DNA of 64,000 nt, from positions 37,597,001 to 37,661,000 of the forward strand of contig NC_068560.1 in assembly GCF_022201045.2 (NCBI RefSeq). The letters are read 5' to 3'. The position numbers and the translations under genes are program-made. The stretch is from Citrus sinensis (lineage: Eukaryota; Streptophyta; Magnoliopsida; Sapindales; Rutaceae). The notes beneath the pieces were generated by a model, which searched no databases, had not been told where the DNA came from, and saw only the letters and a program-made list of their open reading frames with translations. Positions within the stretch are counted from its first letter, which is position 1; every line of letters starts with the position of its first letter. Of the stretch, positions 46,219 to 56,700 are shown piece by piece.

Positions 46219-48106
46219 TGGTGTGTTTGCTTCTTTCCATTCCTCATTGATGGTACTTCCTTGCTAAAACTAGGAAGGAATGAAAATAAATTTTAGGTAG
46301 AATCCACAAATTTGGTAATGAATGATGGGAATGTCGTTCTCATGACGCAGAGTTGAGAATGAAAATGAGGGAATGTATTGACATTTTACTTCTAAGTAAA
46401 TAAAAAATTCTTTTGACCTTAGGGCCAGTTTGGGAATGCTATAACTTCTAAAATAATTGGTATTAGTTGTGCTGTAAAAATAATTAACTGTGAAGAGAAT
46501 CAATTAAATATTTGTTGAATTTTGTTTTCAGAAGTACTGTAAGTTTTGAAAGTAATTATAGATGGTTGGTAGATTTTATTGTTAAACTGCTAAAAGAAAA
46601 TAAATGATTAAAATGTACATAATGTAGGATAAAATTTACTTATATATATAAAATCATGTACATATAATATTTTTAATTGTGTATTATAATAATTTTTACT
46701 AAAAATAAAAATTATAATATATTGATTTTATTTTTTATTTTTTTATCTTAAAACAATTAATAACTAAATTTATAATATTGTGAAACAAATTTAATAATAA
46801 TTCGACCAATAAATTGATATTACTAAATTTATATTGATGAATTATAATAAAAATTTATTAAAATTTTGATTTTTTTCAATTTGAATAAGGATAATTTTGG
46901 GTTTAGGTAATAATTTTAAGGATATTTAGGGAATTGTATTAAATGATTAAATTGATTCTCAAATTAGAATTTGAAAGATATTTCTTTTTTGTTTTTCAAA
47001 ATCAGTTATAGGAGGGGCTGATTTTGACAAAAGTAATTTTGATTTTTTTTAACCAAATACTAAAATTAACTTTAGATTTTTAAAATCACTTTTAAGTCTC
47101 CCAAAAATAATCTCAAACGAGCCCTTATTTAAACAAATAATAATGGAATAAGATTCTCTCTTAATCTGAGTTCTATTGAGCTTTTAAGGATATTTTGTCA
47201 TGTGTCTTTTAATAATAGTGTATGGGTAAGATTTAATTTTGTTTTACTTTTTTATTTATTAATAACCAATCAATAATTAAATTATTAATTCAGGACATGA
47301 TCAGATCAGGAGAGAATCATGATCCAATAATAATATACTACTATTATTACTATTATCATTCTAGTAATTTTTGGTAGATTAATTTGGTTAAGCCAATTTA
47401 GAAGTTCCACATGGACTAAAGGACAAAAAATAAAAGGGCAACACGATTTCGCAGATGGAGTGAGTAGTCTCATTCACACCATTATTTAGTAAAGAAGACT
47501 AATGTGATATTGTAGATGGTCAATTTTGGGCCAATGATAGAAGGAAATCTATCAATGATGAGAAGGATATGTGAAGGAAGCATCAAACAGGTAGGATTAA
47601 GGATGGTAATGCATCTGGTCAAGTTTGAGCTTAGCCAAGCTCTTTCTGAGCTCACACGGTGCTTTCTCTCTTACCTTAAATATTTTGTTTTATTTGTCGA
47701 ATTTACTTTGTTTGTCAATGGTATAAAACAAAATTACTTTATTCTATAATCATTGTATGTCCATAATTTTTCATTAAAAAAAATTCATGTTTTGTACAAA
47801 TAAAATCATCATTATTTTATTATAATTAATAAAATAATAATGATGATGATGATGTTATCTATAGTAAAAATACTTATCCTTTATTTTATTAGTTGAACAA
47901 ATGCATAATTATAACAAAGAATATTGTCAAAACTTGTAAAAATTCACTCCAACTATAAAATAAAGTAAGCATATCAATAGGAGTACAATTCATTTTGATT
48001 TTGATAACTTAAATAAACAACTTATTCTGATTACGAATTCAGTTTATTTCAAATCTGGTCCATCCTAATTTCTTCGCATCTTGATTTCAGAAAAATAAAT
48101 GCACCA
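46219..48106. mobile_element. Harbinger-like MITE enclosing a Tourist-like element
   Basis: The left end TGGTGTGTTTGCTTC and the inverted right end TGGTGCATTTATTTTTC match in part. The flanking triplets are TGA (46216-46218) and TTA (48107-48109), consistent with a degenerate TWA duplication. Removing the nested 703-bp element leaves about 1.18 kb. The ends resemble those at 22091 and 49678, so the three form a family. Confidence 0.6.
46422..47124. mobile_element. Tourist-like (PIF/Harbinger) MITE, 703 bp, TTA target duplication
   Basis: The left end GGGCCAGTTTGGGAATG and the inverted right end GGGCTCGTTTGAGATTA are flanked on both sides by TTA (46419-46421 and 47125-47127). It lies inside the MITE at 46219-48106, so it is the younger insertion. 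Confidence 0.82.
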
Positions 48107-48298
48107 TTAGTTTGGCTTTTGTTGCCCTCAACTTTAATTTAACGCTCATTTAATATACAAAGTAGTCCTTATTTGGTCTTGTTTTTAACTCGAGAGGTAT
48201 TTACTTGTAGCTCAAATTATAAATTAGTTAGAAAAGTGTTCAGTGCCGCGGATGCCATATGCGAGAAGATTGAGTTTTGCCTACTCTAAACGCAACAT

Positions 48299-48501
48299 GA
48301 GTAAAAATATAGCCATAAATTCTTGTATAAATTTATTTTGTACAAATTAACGTGACATGATAAAATTGATTGAATTAAATATTTTTTGACCTACATGATT
48401 TATTTTTATTATTTTATATTTTTATTTAACCAATAAATTAATACTAAATTAATTTATATAAGATAAATTTATACAATAATTTATAATTATATCATCATTC
48501 A
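48299..48501. mobile_element. MULE-type MITE with long inverted arms (older copy)
   Basis: It starts GAGTAAAAATATAGCCATAA and carries TTATTTTGTACAAATTAACG in its left arm; the inverted right arm is partly complementary. ACGCAACAT (48290-48298) and ACGTAACAT (48502-48510) flank it, a 9-bp duplication with one change. Its sequence is a diverged version of the element at 63008-63209. Confidence 0.75.
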
Positions 48502-48510
48502 ACGTAACAT

Positions 48511-49677
48511 AATTAAAGAGGAGCGTCAAACCGTGAACAAGAGCTTCGAAAGTAGGCTGGGACATGGGATGCTGTTGGATTGCCTATTAGCTTAGAATGA
48601 CTGATGTTATCGTCTATCGATAACTATCACATGGCTCTTAGCCAAGTCTCTTGCTTTTGCGTATTCCGAAAAAAAAAAGTCTCTTGCTTTTGCGATTAGT
48701 GGGTCTCTGCCCTCCCTCCATTCCACGTAGCTCTTTTGTTTTCTTTCTTCTTTCATTTTCTTCAACGCAAACATAGTTTGGAATCTTTGTGTAAAGTTGA
48801 CTGTCATCATACCAACTACATCTAATTTCTAAAGATGGTTGAACATGTCAAAAATGGTGTGATGAAATAGAGTAATAATTTGAACGAATAGAAAGGTACA
48901 TCAGTTGCTTTGGTGCAAGTTTTCCAATTGGCTAATTGAATTAACAAATAACATGACAAAGTAATTCAATTAAAGTTTTAAAATTTGTGTTAGATGATCG
49001 TGATTCTAGTCGCTTGCTATCATCATAAAACGCTATTTTATATGGGTTGTTTAGCTCTGGACTTAAATATCAGTTTCTTTTTTATTGTGATGCTTATAGC
49101 ATCGCCAAAAGCCTTTTTAAATAATATTTTATTATTTATTTAAAGAGTTATATTAATATTTAAGATTCTAAAAGACACTTTAATTAAAATTTTTTAAATA
49201 AAAAATAAATTTTTCTCTTCAAATTTAGAGAGTTGTTTTCTTTCTTTTCAATTTATATTTTATTACTTTTTACTACAGAAAGAGAGAGAAGAACTTTAAT
49301 TGCTACTGATATTTCTTTTAAAAAAATAATTATTTAATTAAAATAATATTAACTTATTTCTATTTAAAGAGTTTTTTTTTTTATAATAACATACTTTTTC
49401 ATTCTTCCATTTGCCACATAGGTAAGTAAATAGATATTTGAAGAGTAAAATTTATAGAAACTTTTGGAGATGCTTTTATATTTCGCGGTCGAAAGTTTAC
49501 GGGATATTGGAAAGAGGGGAAATAAACGTCGGGATTAAATAGATTAACCAATAGAAAAAAAAAAGAAAAAAAAATCAACCAATCAATTGGAAACGTCTTT
49601 CCACATAAGTGGAAAATGACATTGCATATATGTGGAAAATGACATCGCATATCTAATATAAAATCAACCAGCTAAAC
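48511..49677. other. Intergenic, nothing recognised
   Basis: GTCTCTTGCTTTTGCG is repeated directly around 48643 and 48679, separated by a short A run. Otherwise AT-rich DNA without a supported gene. Confidence 0.4.
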
Positions 49678-50053
49678 TGGTGTGTTTATTTTTTGGATTG
49701 AGAAATTATAATCCGAAATAAAAAATTATTAAAAGCGTTTACCTCATATAATAGAGTTGAGAATCGAAATCAGAATAAGAATTGTAAAACCCACATGGCG
49801 ACCCCAATTTGGAAATGGGGACTAAGAGATTGATTTCCAAGGATGATGGTGGGAATAAGTCTCTCATTCTCAAAAATAACCATTTTGCTTCTCTCCCTAT
49901 GAAATAAAAAATCCTCATTTTGTCCACAGTTATAGTTAATTAATGTATTATTATTATTGTTGTTATTATTAAAATAATTATTATTAACATATTATTAATA
50001 ATAATTTTTAATAAATAATCATTATAATTAAAATATAAAATAATAATTATGAC

Positions 50054-50834
50054 TGTTTGGGACAAATGCGTCGAAGGGACCAGGAATGACGAGCAGACAT
50101 CTGATGGCGGAGTTCTGCGAACCGGTGTGTTCCGTTAAAGCCTGGCGCGTGGAAGAACAGGAGCAGAAACATCCTGCTCGTCCACGATGTTGTCGTCCGC
50201 AAGGCCAATTCCTATAAAAGGCATGAGGCCATTCCGGCTAGAGATCGAGAGGCGAGGAGACCCGGTCGACGGCAGTTGGCAAGACGTGCTCTCCAGCACG
50301 AGAATCTAGGCACAACAGCCACACTTTCCCCAGAACCGTGGCGTAACACGCAAGGTCTCACAGAGCCGTGGCAGCCACGCTTTCCCCAGAACCGTGGCGT
50401 AACACGCAAGGTCTCACAGAGCCGTGGCAGCCACGCTTTCCCCTGAACCGTGGCGTAACACGCTAGATCCCATGTTTTGCCCATAACGCAGCAGTTGGAG
50501 TCTCATACCGTCTCGAAAAGAGCGGAAGACTGAGATTCAGAGGAAACCTATAAAAAGGTAGCCAACAAAGGTAAAAGGGTTGGCATTCTTGAGAAAATGG
50601 GAGAAAACCACAAGAAACGCCATAAGACCTGTGGCAAGCTTTTCCCGAACCTTCATATCTGACTTGAGCGTCGGAGGGTTTGCGCCGGGAAAACAACCGG
50701 CGTACTCTGACTTATCTGTGTACGCAGGGACCTCCGGAGAAGAAGCCTGGCGAGGAGACCTCCTGGTAGTGACGAAGTTGATCGAGCAGAGATCCTGATC
50801 GTAGAACGAGGAGAACCGGAATCTCGCATCAACA
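50054..50834 (+). mobile_element. Solo Ty3/gypsy LTR, 781 bp, exact 5-bp target duplication
   Basis: It begins TGTTTGGGAC and ends GCATCAACA, so it has TG...CA ends and a short TGTT/AACA inverted repeat. ATGAC flanks it (50049-50053 and 50835-50839). It holds TATAAAA boxes (50213 and about 50550) and TGACTTGAGCGTCGGAGGG at 50660-50678, a motif typical of plant Tat-type gypsy LTRs. No internal region is present, as after recombination between two LTRs. It is much GC-richer than its surroundings. Confidence 0.9.
50316..50465. repeat. 56-bp tandem repeat inside the solo LTR, 2.7 copies
   Basis: CAGCCAC(A/G)CTTTCCCC begins units at 50316, 50372 and 50428; each contains CGTGGCGTAACACGC and, in the first two, AAGGTCTCACAGAGC. 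The third unit is cut short. The repeat lies in the U3 part upstream of the proximal TATA box, where LTR enhancers are usually found. Confidence 0.88.
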
Positions 50835-51070
50835 ATGACAATAGTTTATTAAGTGCTTTTTAGTAATTTGTTCCAATCTAACTTATTTTGATTTAAATTT
50901 CAAGACAAAGTAAATACATTAATGACAATTCAGCTCATTCCAATTCTAATTCCTACAGTTCAAGTAAATAATTTATTTTGATTTCCATTCTCCATCCTCA
51001 TTCCAACTCATTTAAGTTCTTTCCCATTCTTATTTCACTTCATTCCAGTTTTAGTATAGTAAATGTACTA

Positions 51071-51816
51071 TCAATCTCTTTTACTCGTGTGGAACGGTTC
51101 AAGACTCTTAAGTGCTCTCTCTCATGCCTTCCAATGGGGGTTGAATTTTTTTTAATTTTAATATTTCTAAGTAGTTTCTTTTATTTTGAAAAAGACAAAA
51201 AGAAAAATCTTAGACCCCGTAACATAGTTGATTATCTCAATTCTCAAGTGCTCTAAGTGATGTGGTATATACAAATATAGAAAGTACAACCTTTTTTTTT
51301 TTGACTTTTTTGATTGTTACACAAATAAAATCTTGTGTATGCCACCAATTATATAAGCAGATATTATTGAATTTTTAATTGTAAAAGTCTGTTATAATTT
51401 TATGAATGGTGTAGTGAAACAATAGTGATAGTTTTATAAACATTTTAAAATTTTATCTATGTAATGTGTAATTTATCAATTGTACACCTATGTATTAATT
51501 TTTAAAAATAGTCTTTTACAATACATCTTTTTAAACACTCAAAATGTCCTCCTCCTTGACCCTTTTTATGTGTTTTTTTTTCATTTATTCTCGGCATTCA
51601 TAAAAATAATCATCACACCGAAAATAGTTTTTATTATTGACACGAATAAGATGAGTTTAGTAAAATAAATGAACATCCGAACCATGCCAGTTTCGTCGTG
51701 GCAAATGAGCAATGGCCCAAAAACTAACAGCGTGAAGGGCACGCTTCTTGCCTTGAATCAATAATCTCTCTTCTGGTATCACATTGACATTTGTTTCTGT
51801 GCAACTTTGCACATTC
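51071..51816. other. Intergenic, AT-rich, nothing recognised
   Basis: Short AT-rich open frames only (for example 51480-51668). No gene or complete element is supported before the SINE at 51832. Confidence 0.4.
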
Positions 51817-51831
51817 AGCAACAATAGATGC

Positions 51832-52090
51832 GGTCAGTTGTTCGAACCTCCACAGTATATTGTAGGAGTATTTCTTTCCTTAATTAAATTTGAGTGAAGG
51901 TAGTCTGCTCTCTTACTCAAGAGTGGGGAGCAGATGTTCCTCGAATATTTAAGAGAGTTAAAATTTGGATAGCGCTCCATTAACATTGATGTAAGTTGGT
52001 CCCAATCATAGTCTGATTTGTAAATATCAGTTATATTCTCATGTAATATGAGTTGTAGTCTGAGCAATAGTCTCATGTAATAAAAAAAAA
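51832..52090 (+). mobile_element. 5'-truncated SINE with 14-15-bp target duplication
   Basis: AGCAACAATAGATGC occurs at 51817-51831 and again at 52091-52105. The 259 bases between start GGTCAGTTGTTCGAACCTCC, which contains a pol III B-box-like sequence (GTTCGAACC), and end in TAATAAAAAAAAA. The A tail, long flanking duplication and B box at the extreme 5' end fit a tRNA-derived SINE that lost its A box during insertion. An open frame on the minus strand here is not a gene. Confidence 0.8.
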
Positions 52091-52105
52091 AGCAACAATA
52101 GATGC

Positions 52106-52985
52106 ACTGATGGATTATGACGCGGATTATTTGCTCAAAATAATTTTTTTCTTAAGTTAAAAACTTTTTATTAAAAATATGGGTGTTTGAAAAAGCTTTT
52201 AATATGCCCCAATTTATTTATTTATTTTGGTTCATGCAATCCACCAAATCGGCGCTAAAGAAATAATAAAAATAAAAATAAAAATAAAAAGAGAAAAGAA
52301 AACTGCAACGACACCGTTTCCTAATTTGTCAGTTATAGCCAAAGGGTTTTTTTATTTTAATATATCTCATGTGCCCCTAAATATCAAATCTATACCCTAA
52401 TACATACATGTGCCTCGTAAAGGTGGAAAAAGTCAAAAATATCTTTAAAAAACTATTTATCTACATTTTATTTCTCTCTTAGTTTCTTCCTCTCACCATT
52501 TATTTCTCACGATTTCCTCTTCTCACCATTTTCTTCCTCTCTCATTATTTCATCTCTTAACTCCAATATAAAGTTTTTTGATAAATATAAACTCTTCAAA
52601 AGGTGCATTATCAAGTCGTGGATAATGTATGTTTAAAATGTAAACATTTTGTATGCTTAGAGTTTGATTTTATTTTATTACAAGTATATTTGCTGATGAT
52701 TTATGAGTTTAATTATACATTATTCATTTTTGTGCTTACACAAACACATGCACACACACTATTGCATTAAAATGTGGGGATTTAAGGCATTAATTAAAGT
52801 TGTAAGTGATTGAAAAATCATTTCAGGAAGAAGTCGAGTATTTAGTCGAGCAAGAAGTGAAGTAAGGGAATTAAGCAAGTCGAATATGTAGTTGAGCGGG
52901 AAGTCAAGTACGAAAGTGAAGTAAGTCGAGTCAGTTATGATGTAAGTTAGGTATTAAGTCGAGAAATATGTTGAGTAAGCGTAAG
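52106..52985. other. AT-rich intergenic DNA with GTCGAG-type motifs
   Basis: From about 52850 short motifs GTCGAG and AAGTCGA recur in irregular spacing and lead into the array that follows. No gene is seen. Confidence 0.4.
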
Positions 52986-53490
52986 CCTAGTAGTAAAGTA
53001 TCATTGACTTTTTACCCGACTTAATTAAAGGAAAGTTTTTATTTTAATTTAAGTTGAGTATCATTGATTAATTACCAGACTTTTACGAAAAGTCGATAAT
53101 TTTTGTTGATTGAATACTTAGATAAGGTTAAATTAAAGTTGAGTATCCTTGACTTTTTTTCCGACTTAATTGAAATGGATTTTTTTATTTCAATTTAAGT
53201 TGAATATTCTCCACTAGTTACTAGACTGACTTTCATGAAAGTCGAGAATTTTTTATGAATGAGTACTTGGGCAAAGTTAATTTAAGGTCGATTATTCTTG
53301 ACTCTTTACTCAACTTACATAAAAAAGTTAAGAATTTTACAAATAATTTTTCATTTCAATTGAAGTCGAATATCCTCGATTATTTACTTGACTAGCATGG
53401 AAAAGTCGATAATTTATGTTGAATTACTAATTGTGCATGGTTCGGTTAAAGTTTAGTATTCTCAACTATTTATCCGACTTTGAGAATATG
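52986..53490. repeat. Tandem array with alternating A/B units (dimeric repeat)
   Basis: The anchor AAGT(T/C)GA(G/A)TAT occurs near 53051, 53136, 53197, 53284, 53362 and 53448. Steps are about 85, 61, 87, 78 and 86 bases. Longer units carry GAAAAGTCGATAATTT and a following GAATAC or GAATTAC; shorter ones carry a CCGACTTAATT-like segment and TTATTTCAATT. The two kinds alternate, so the repeating unit is a dimer of about 150-165 bases. It ends about 270 bases before the helicase start codon. Confidence 0.7.
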
Positions 53491-53763
53491 AATTCAGTTT
53501 TATAAGGATTTAATTGAGGTTATTTTTGTACTTTTATTAATTTTTTTAAAAAATATATCTGTATAAAATTTAAGAGTGTTACAATTTAAGCCCTATTAGC
53601 AATTTTGGAGGAAATGAGGTATATCCCACGCAATTCTCCTCCTTGCCAAAACCCTGGTGAGACGGACGCAAAGGCTAACCAAAACCCTCCTAGTAATAAT
53701 TGTAGTAAGTTCTAGTAATACATACAGCAGCGAAGCTAAGTCAAGCTTGTTGCGTTAGAATCC

Positions 53764-56700
53764 ATGGATTCAGGTTTCATATTCGAACCGCCCAGCGATG
53801 AAGAAATTGAAGAGCTGCAGTCGGAATACGAAGAAGATCAAGGAGAAGAAGTAGATGTAGAGAAACCATCAAAACGGGCAAAGCAATCCCCTTGGGACTT
53901 CGCTGCATACTCCGAATCCGTCTCCGATGAACACTTTCGTCGCAGGACAACATCCGTCGATTTTAAAATCACCAAATCCCTCCAACAGCGCTCCGTCCCC
54001 ATTGTCGACAACGACCACTCCGATTCTGAATTTGACCAACATGTAATCTCACATTCATTTATTTGTGTTGCGTATATATTTTTTGTTATTTTCTAAAATC
54101 TAAGAATTTTTAGTAATGTTTTATATAATAAATATTATTTAGGAGGATTACAAACCTGAAGATGAAGATGATTTTAGTAATGCTGGTGACACTAAATCAT
54201 TTTTTGCGCCAGCCGATGGAGCCTCCTTTCATGCTAATTCATTCATGGAGCTCAATTTATCTCGTCCTCTGCTTCGTGCTTGTGAGGCATTGGGCTACTC
54301 TAAGCCCACACCAATTCAGGTTGCACTTGCATTAAACCATGTCATTGTTATTAATACATAATTGTTACTGTGTAATATTTACTTAATATTAGGGTTTCTT
54401 TTTTTGTAGGCGGCGTGCATACCATTAGCTTTGACTGGTCGCGATATTTGTGGGAGTGCAATTACTGGTTCTGGAAAGGTTTGTTATTTGCTTTGGAAGT
54501 TGGTTGGCTGCTGATAATTGACTGTGTAATGCTTTAACTTGATCTATTTCATTTGATACAGACGGCTGCCTTTGCATTACCAACACTGGAGAGGCTTCTA
54601 TACCGTCCAAAGCGTATTCCAGCTATAAGGGTTTTAATTCTAACTCCAACTAGAGAGTTGGCTGTCCAGTGAGTTTTTTCATTGTCTTAGAAATGTTTAC
54701 TTATGCGTTTAGAATCTCGTGTTTTATTTCTTTTTTGGCACATGCCAAAAATTCTGCAGATTTGTTTATTAGTCTACTAGTTATACTTGCTACGTAGTAC
54801 ATATGTGTATATCTTTCTTTTCTTCTCCTTATTTGGTTTACCTCGTCTATCATTTTTTCTTTTTCTTATCACTTTTATAAGTTTTCATGTGTTTATGATA
54901 GGGTCCACAGCATGATAGAGAAAATTGCTCAATTTACTGATATCAGATGCTGCCTGGTTGTTGGTGGGCTGTCAACAAAGGTTTGTTTATTAATTTTCTT
55001 CTCTTGAAACTTTTACTTTCTCTCTTGGCTTATTAATATTTTTTTTTCAGGTTCCATTCTAGTTGTAATGCAATAACTGTTTCTATAAGATGTTGTGATG
55101 GTGTTATTTTTAATATTAGATGCAAGAGACGGCATTGAGATCAATGCCAGACATTGTTGTGGCTACTCCTGGGCGCATGATAGATCATTTACGCAATTCA
55201 ATGTCTGTGGATTTGGACGATCTTGCAGTTTTAATCCTTGACGAGGCAGATCGTCTTTTAGAGCTAGGATTCAGTGCTGAAATTCATGAGCTGGTACCTC
55301 TTCCTTTGTTATGTTTTGTTTACATGAATTCTGACTGTGAGTGTATACATATTACAGCATATTAGATGTTTCTGGCCCTGTTTGTTGGTTCATAGGAAGT
55401 AAATGTCCTTGTTCTTGTGTTACGGGTAACTAATCTGGAACAATGGTTTCTCACACATTGCTTGATTGTTGTTGTTGCCTGGATAAAATAAATCTAAATT
55501 TAAGTGTTTAGAGGGTAACGGCAGAGAGAGGGGTCAAGTTTTGCTGTTTCATTTGTTTTGAATTGGAATAATTCTTTTCTGACCGGTTCTGTTCTATTTC
55601 AGGTTCGCCTCTGTCCTAAGAGGAGACAGACTATGTTGTTTTCAGCTACATTGACTGAAGACGTTGATGAGCTTATCAAGCTTTCTCTGACCAAACCCTT
55701 GCGTCTCTCAGCTGACCCATCTGCAAAACGCCCATCGACATTGACTGAGGAGTAATATCTCTTAGTGATTGCATTATGCTTTTGTCATTAGATGTGTACA
55801 GCATGCAGAAGTTATTTTTCTTCATAATTCTGTATGGTTGCACATTTGTACCTTCTGATGAACTTGATCAAATCAAAACTATGATTGGCATTCTGCAGGG
55901 TGGTTAGGATACGCCGAATGCGTGAAGTAAACCAAGAGGCAGTTCTTCTTTCCTTGTGCTCAAAGACTTTTACATCCAAAGTGATCATCTTCAGGTTTTA
56001 ATCTACTTCTGAACTCTTATTTTGATGGGTTAATGGTGACTATTGCAGCAACATAACTCCTTCGCTGTTTAGACGTCTAAATTTTAGATTTTAGCGTTGC
56101 TCGTTGAGCCATCTACTGGATCTGGGGTTATTCATTATCTGATCTCATTAGCGGCCCTGCACTTTTTCTGGCAGTGGAACTAAGCAGGCTGCACATAGGT
56201 TGAAGATTTTATTTGGATTAGCTGCCCTTAAAGCGGCTGAGCTTCATGGAAATCTTACCCAGGCGCAGCGCCTTGAAGTGAGTTAATTCTGTCTTTGCAT
56301 TTCCTTCACGAATCTTTGACAGGATTTTCTTAACTATTGTCCTTGTGTTCTGTATTAGATTGTAGGTCCTACGAGAAATGCTACACCTTGTTTGCCTATT
56401 GATCTGTAGTTCTTACCAATTATTGTTTTTTGTGTAGGCTTTGGAACTCTTTAGGAAGCAACATGTTGATTTTTTGATTGCTACTGATGTGGCTGCTCGT
56501 GTAAGAAGATATTCTCCAGTTGTTTGCATCTGGCTCTAGTTTCATGCAGACCTTTTGTCCATTAACTCAATATTTTCTGACACTGCTCTGCAATTCCTCA
56601 CACTCCCCTGCAGATATCAATTTTTTATCTTTCTTATTTTCATGGAATGGATTTAGAGGGGGTGAGAGTGGCAGGGAAACAATTCTATAATGTATTTATG

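Larger units (their letters stand above)
49678..51070. mobile_element. MITE relative interrupted by a solo LTR
   Basis: TGGTGTGTTTATTTTTTGGA at the left resembles the ends at 46219 and 22091; TAGTACATTTAC (inverted) at the right is a weaker match. Repeated CATTCC/AATTCC sequence on both inner sides is similar to the related elements. The flanking triplets do not match, so limits are uncertain. Without the LTR the element is about 0.6 kb. Confidence 0.45.

Noticed and set aside
51834..52076. 80-codon minus-strand frame
   Set aside because: It coincides with the SINE between its two target duplications and has no family resemblance.
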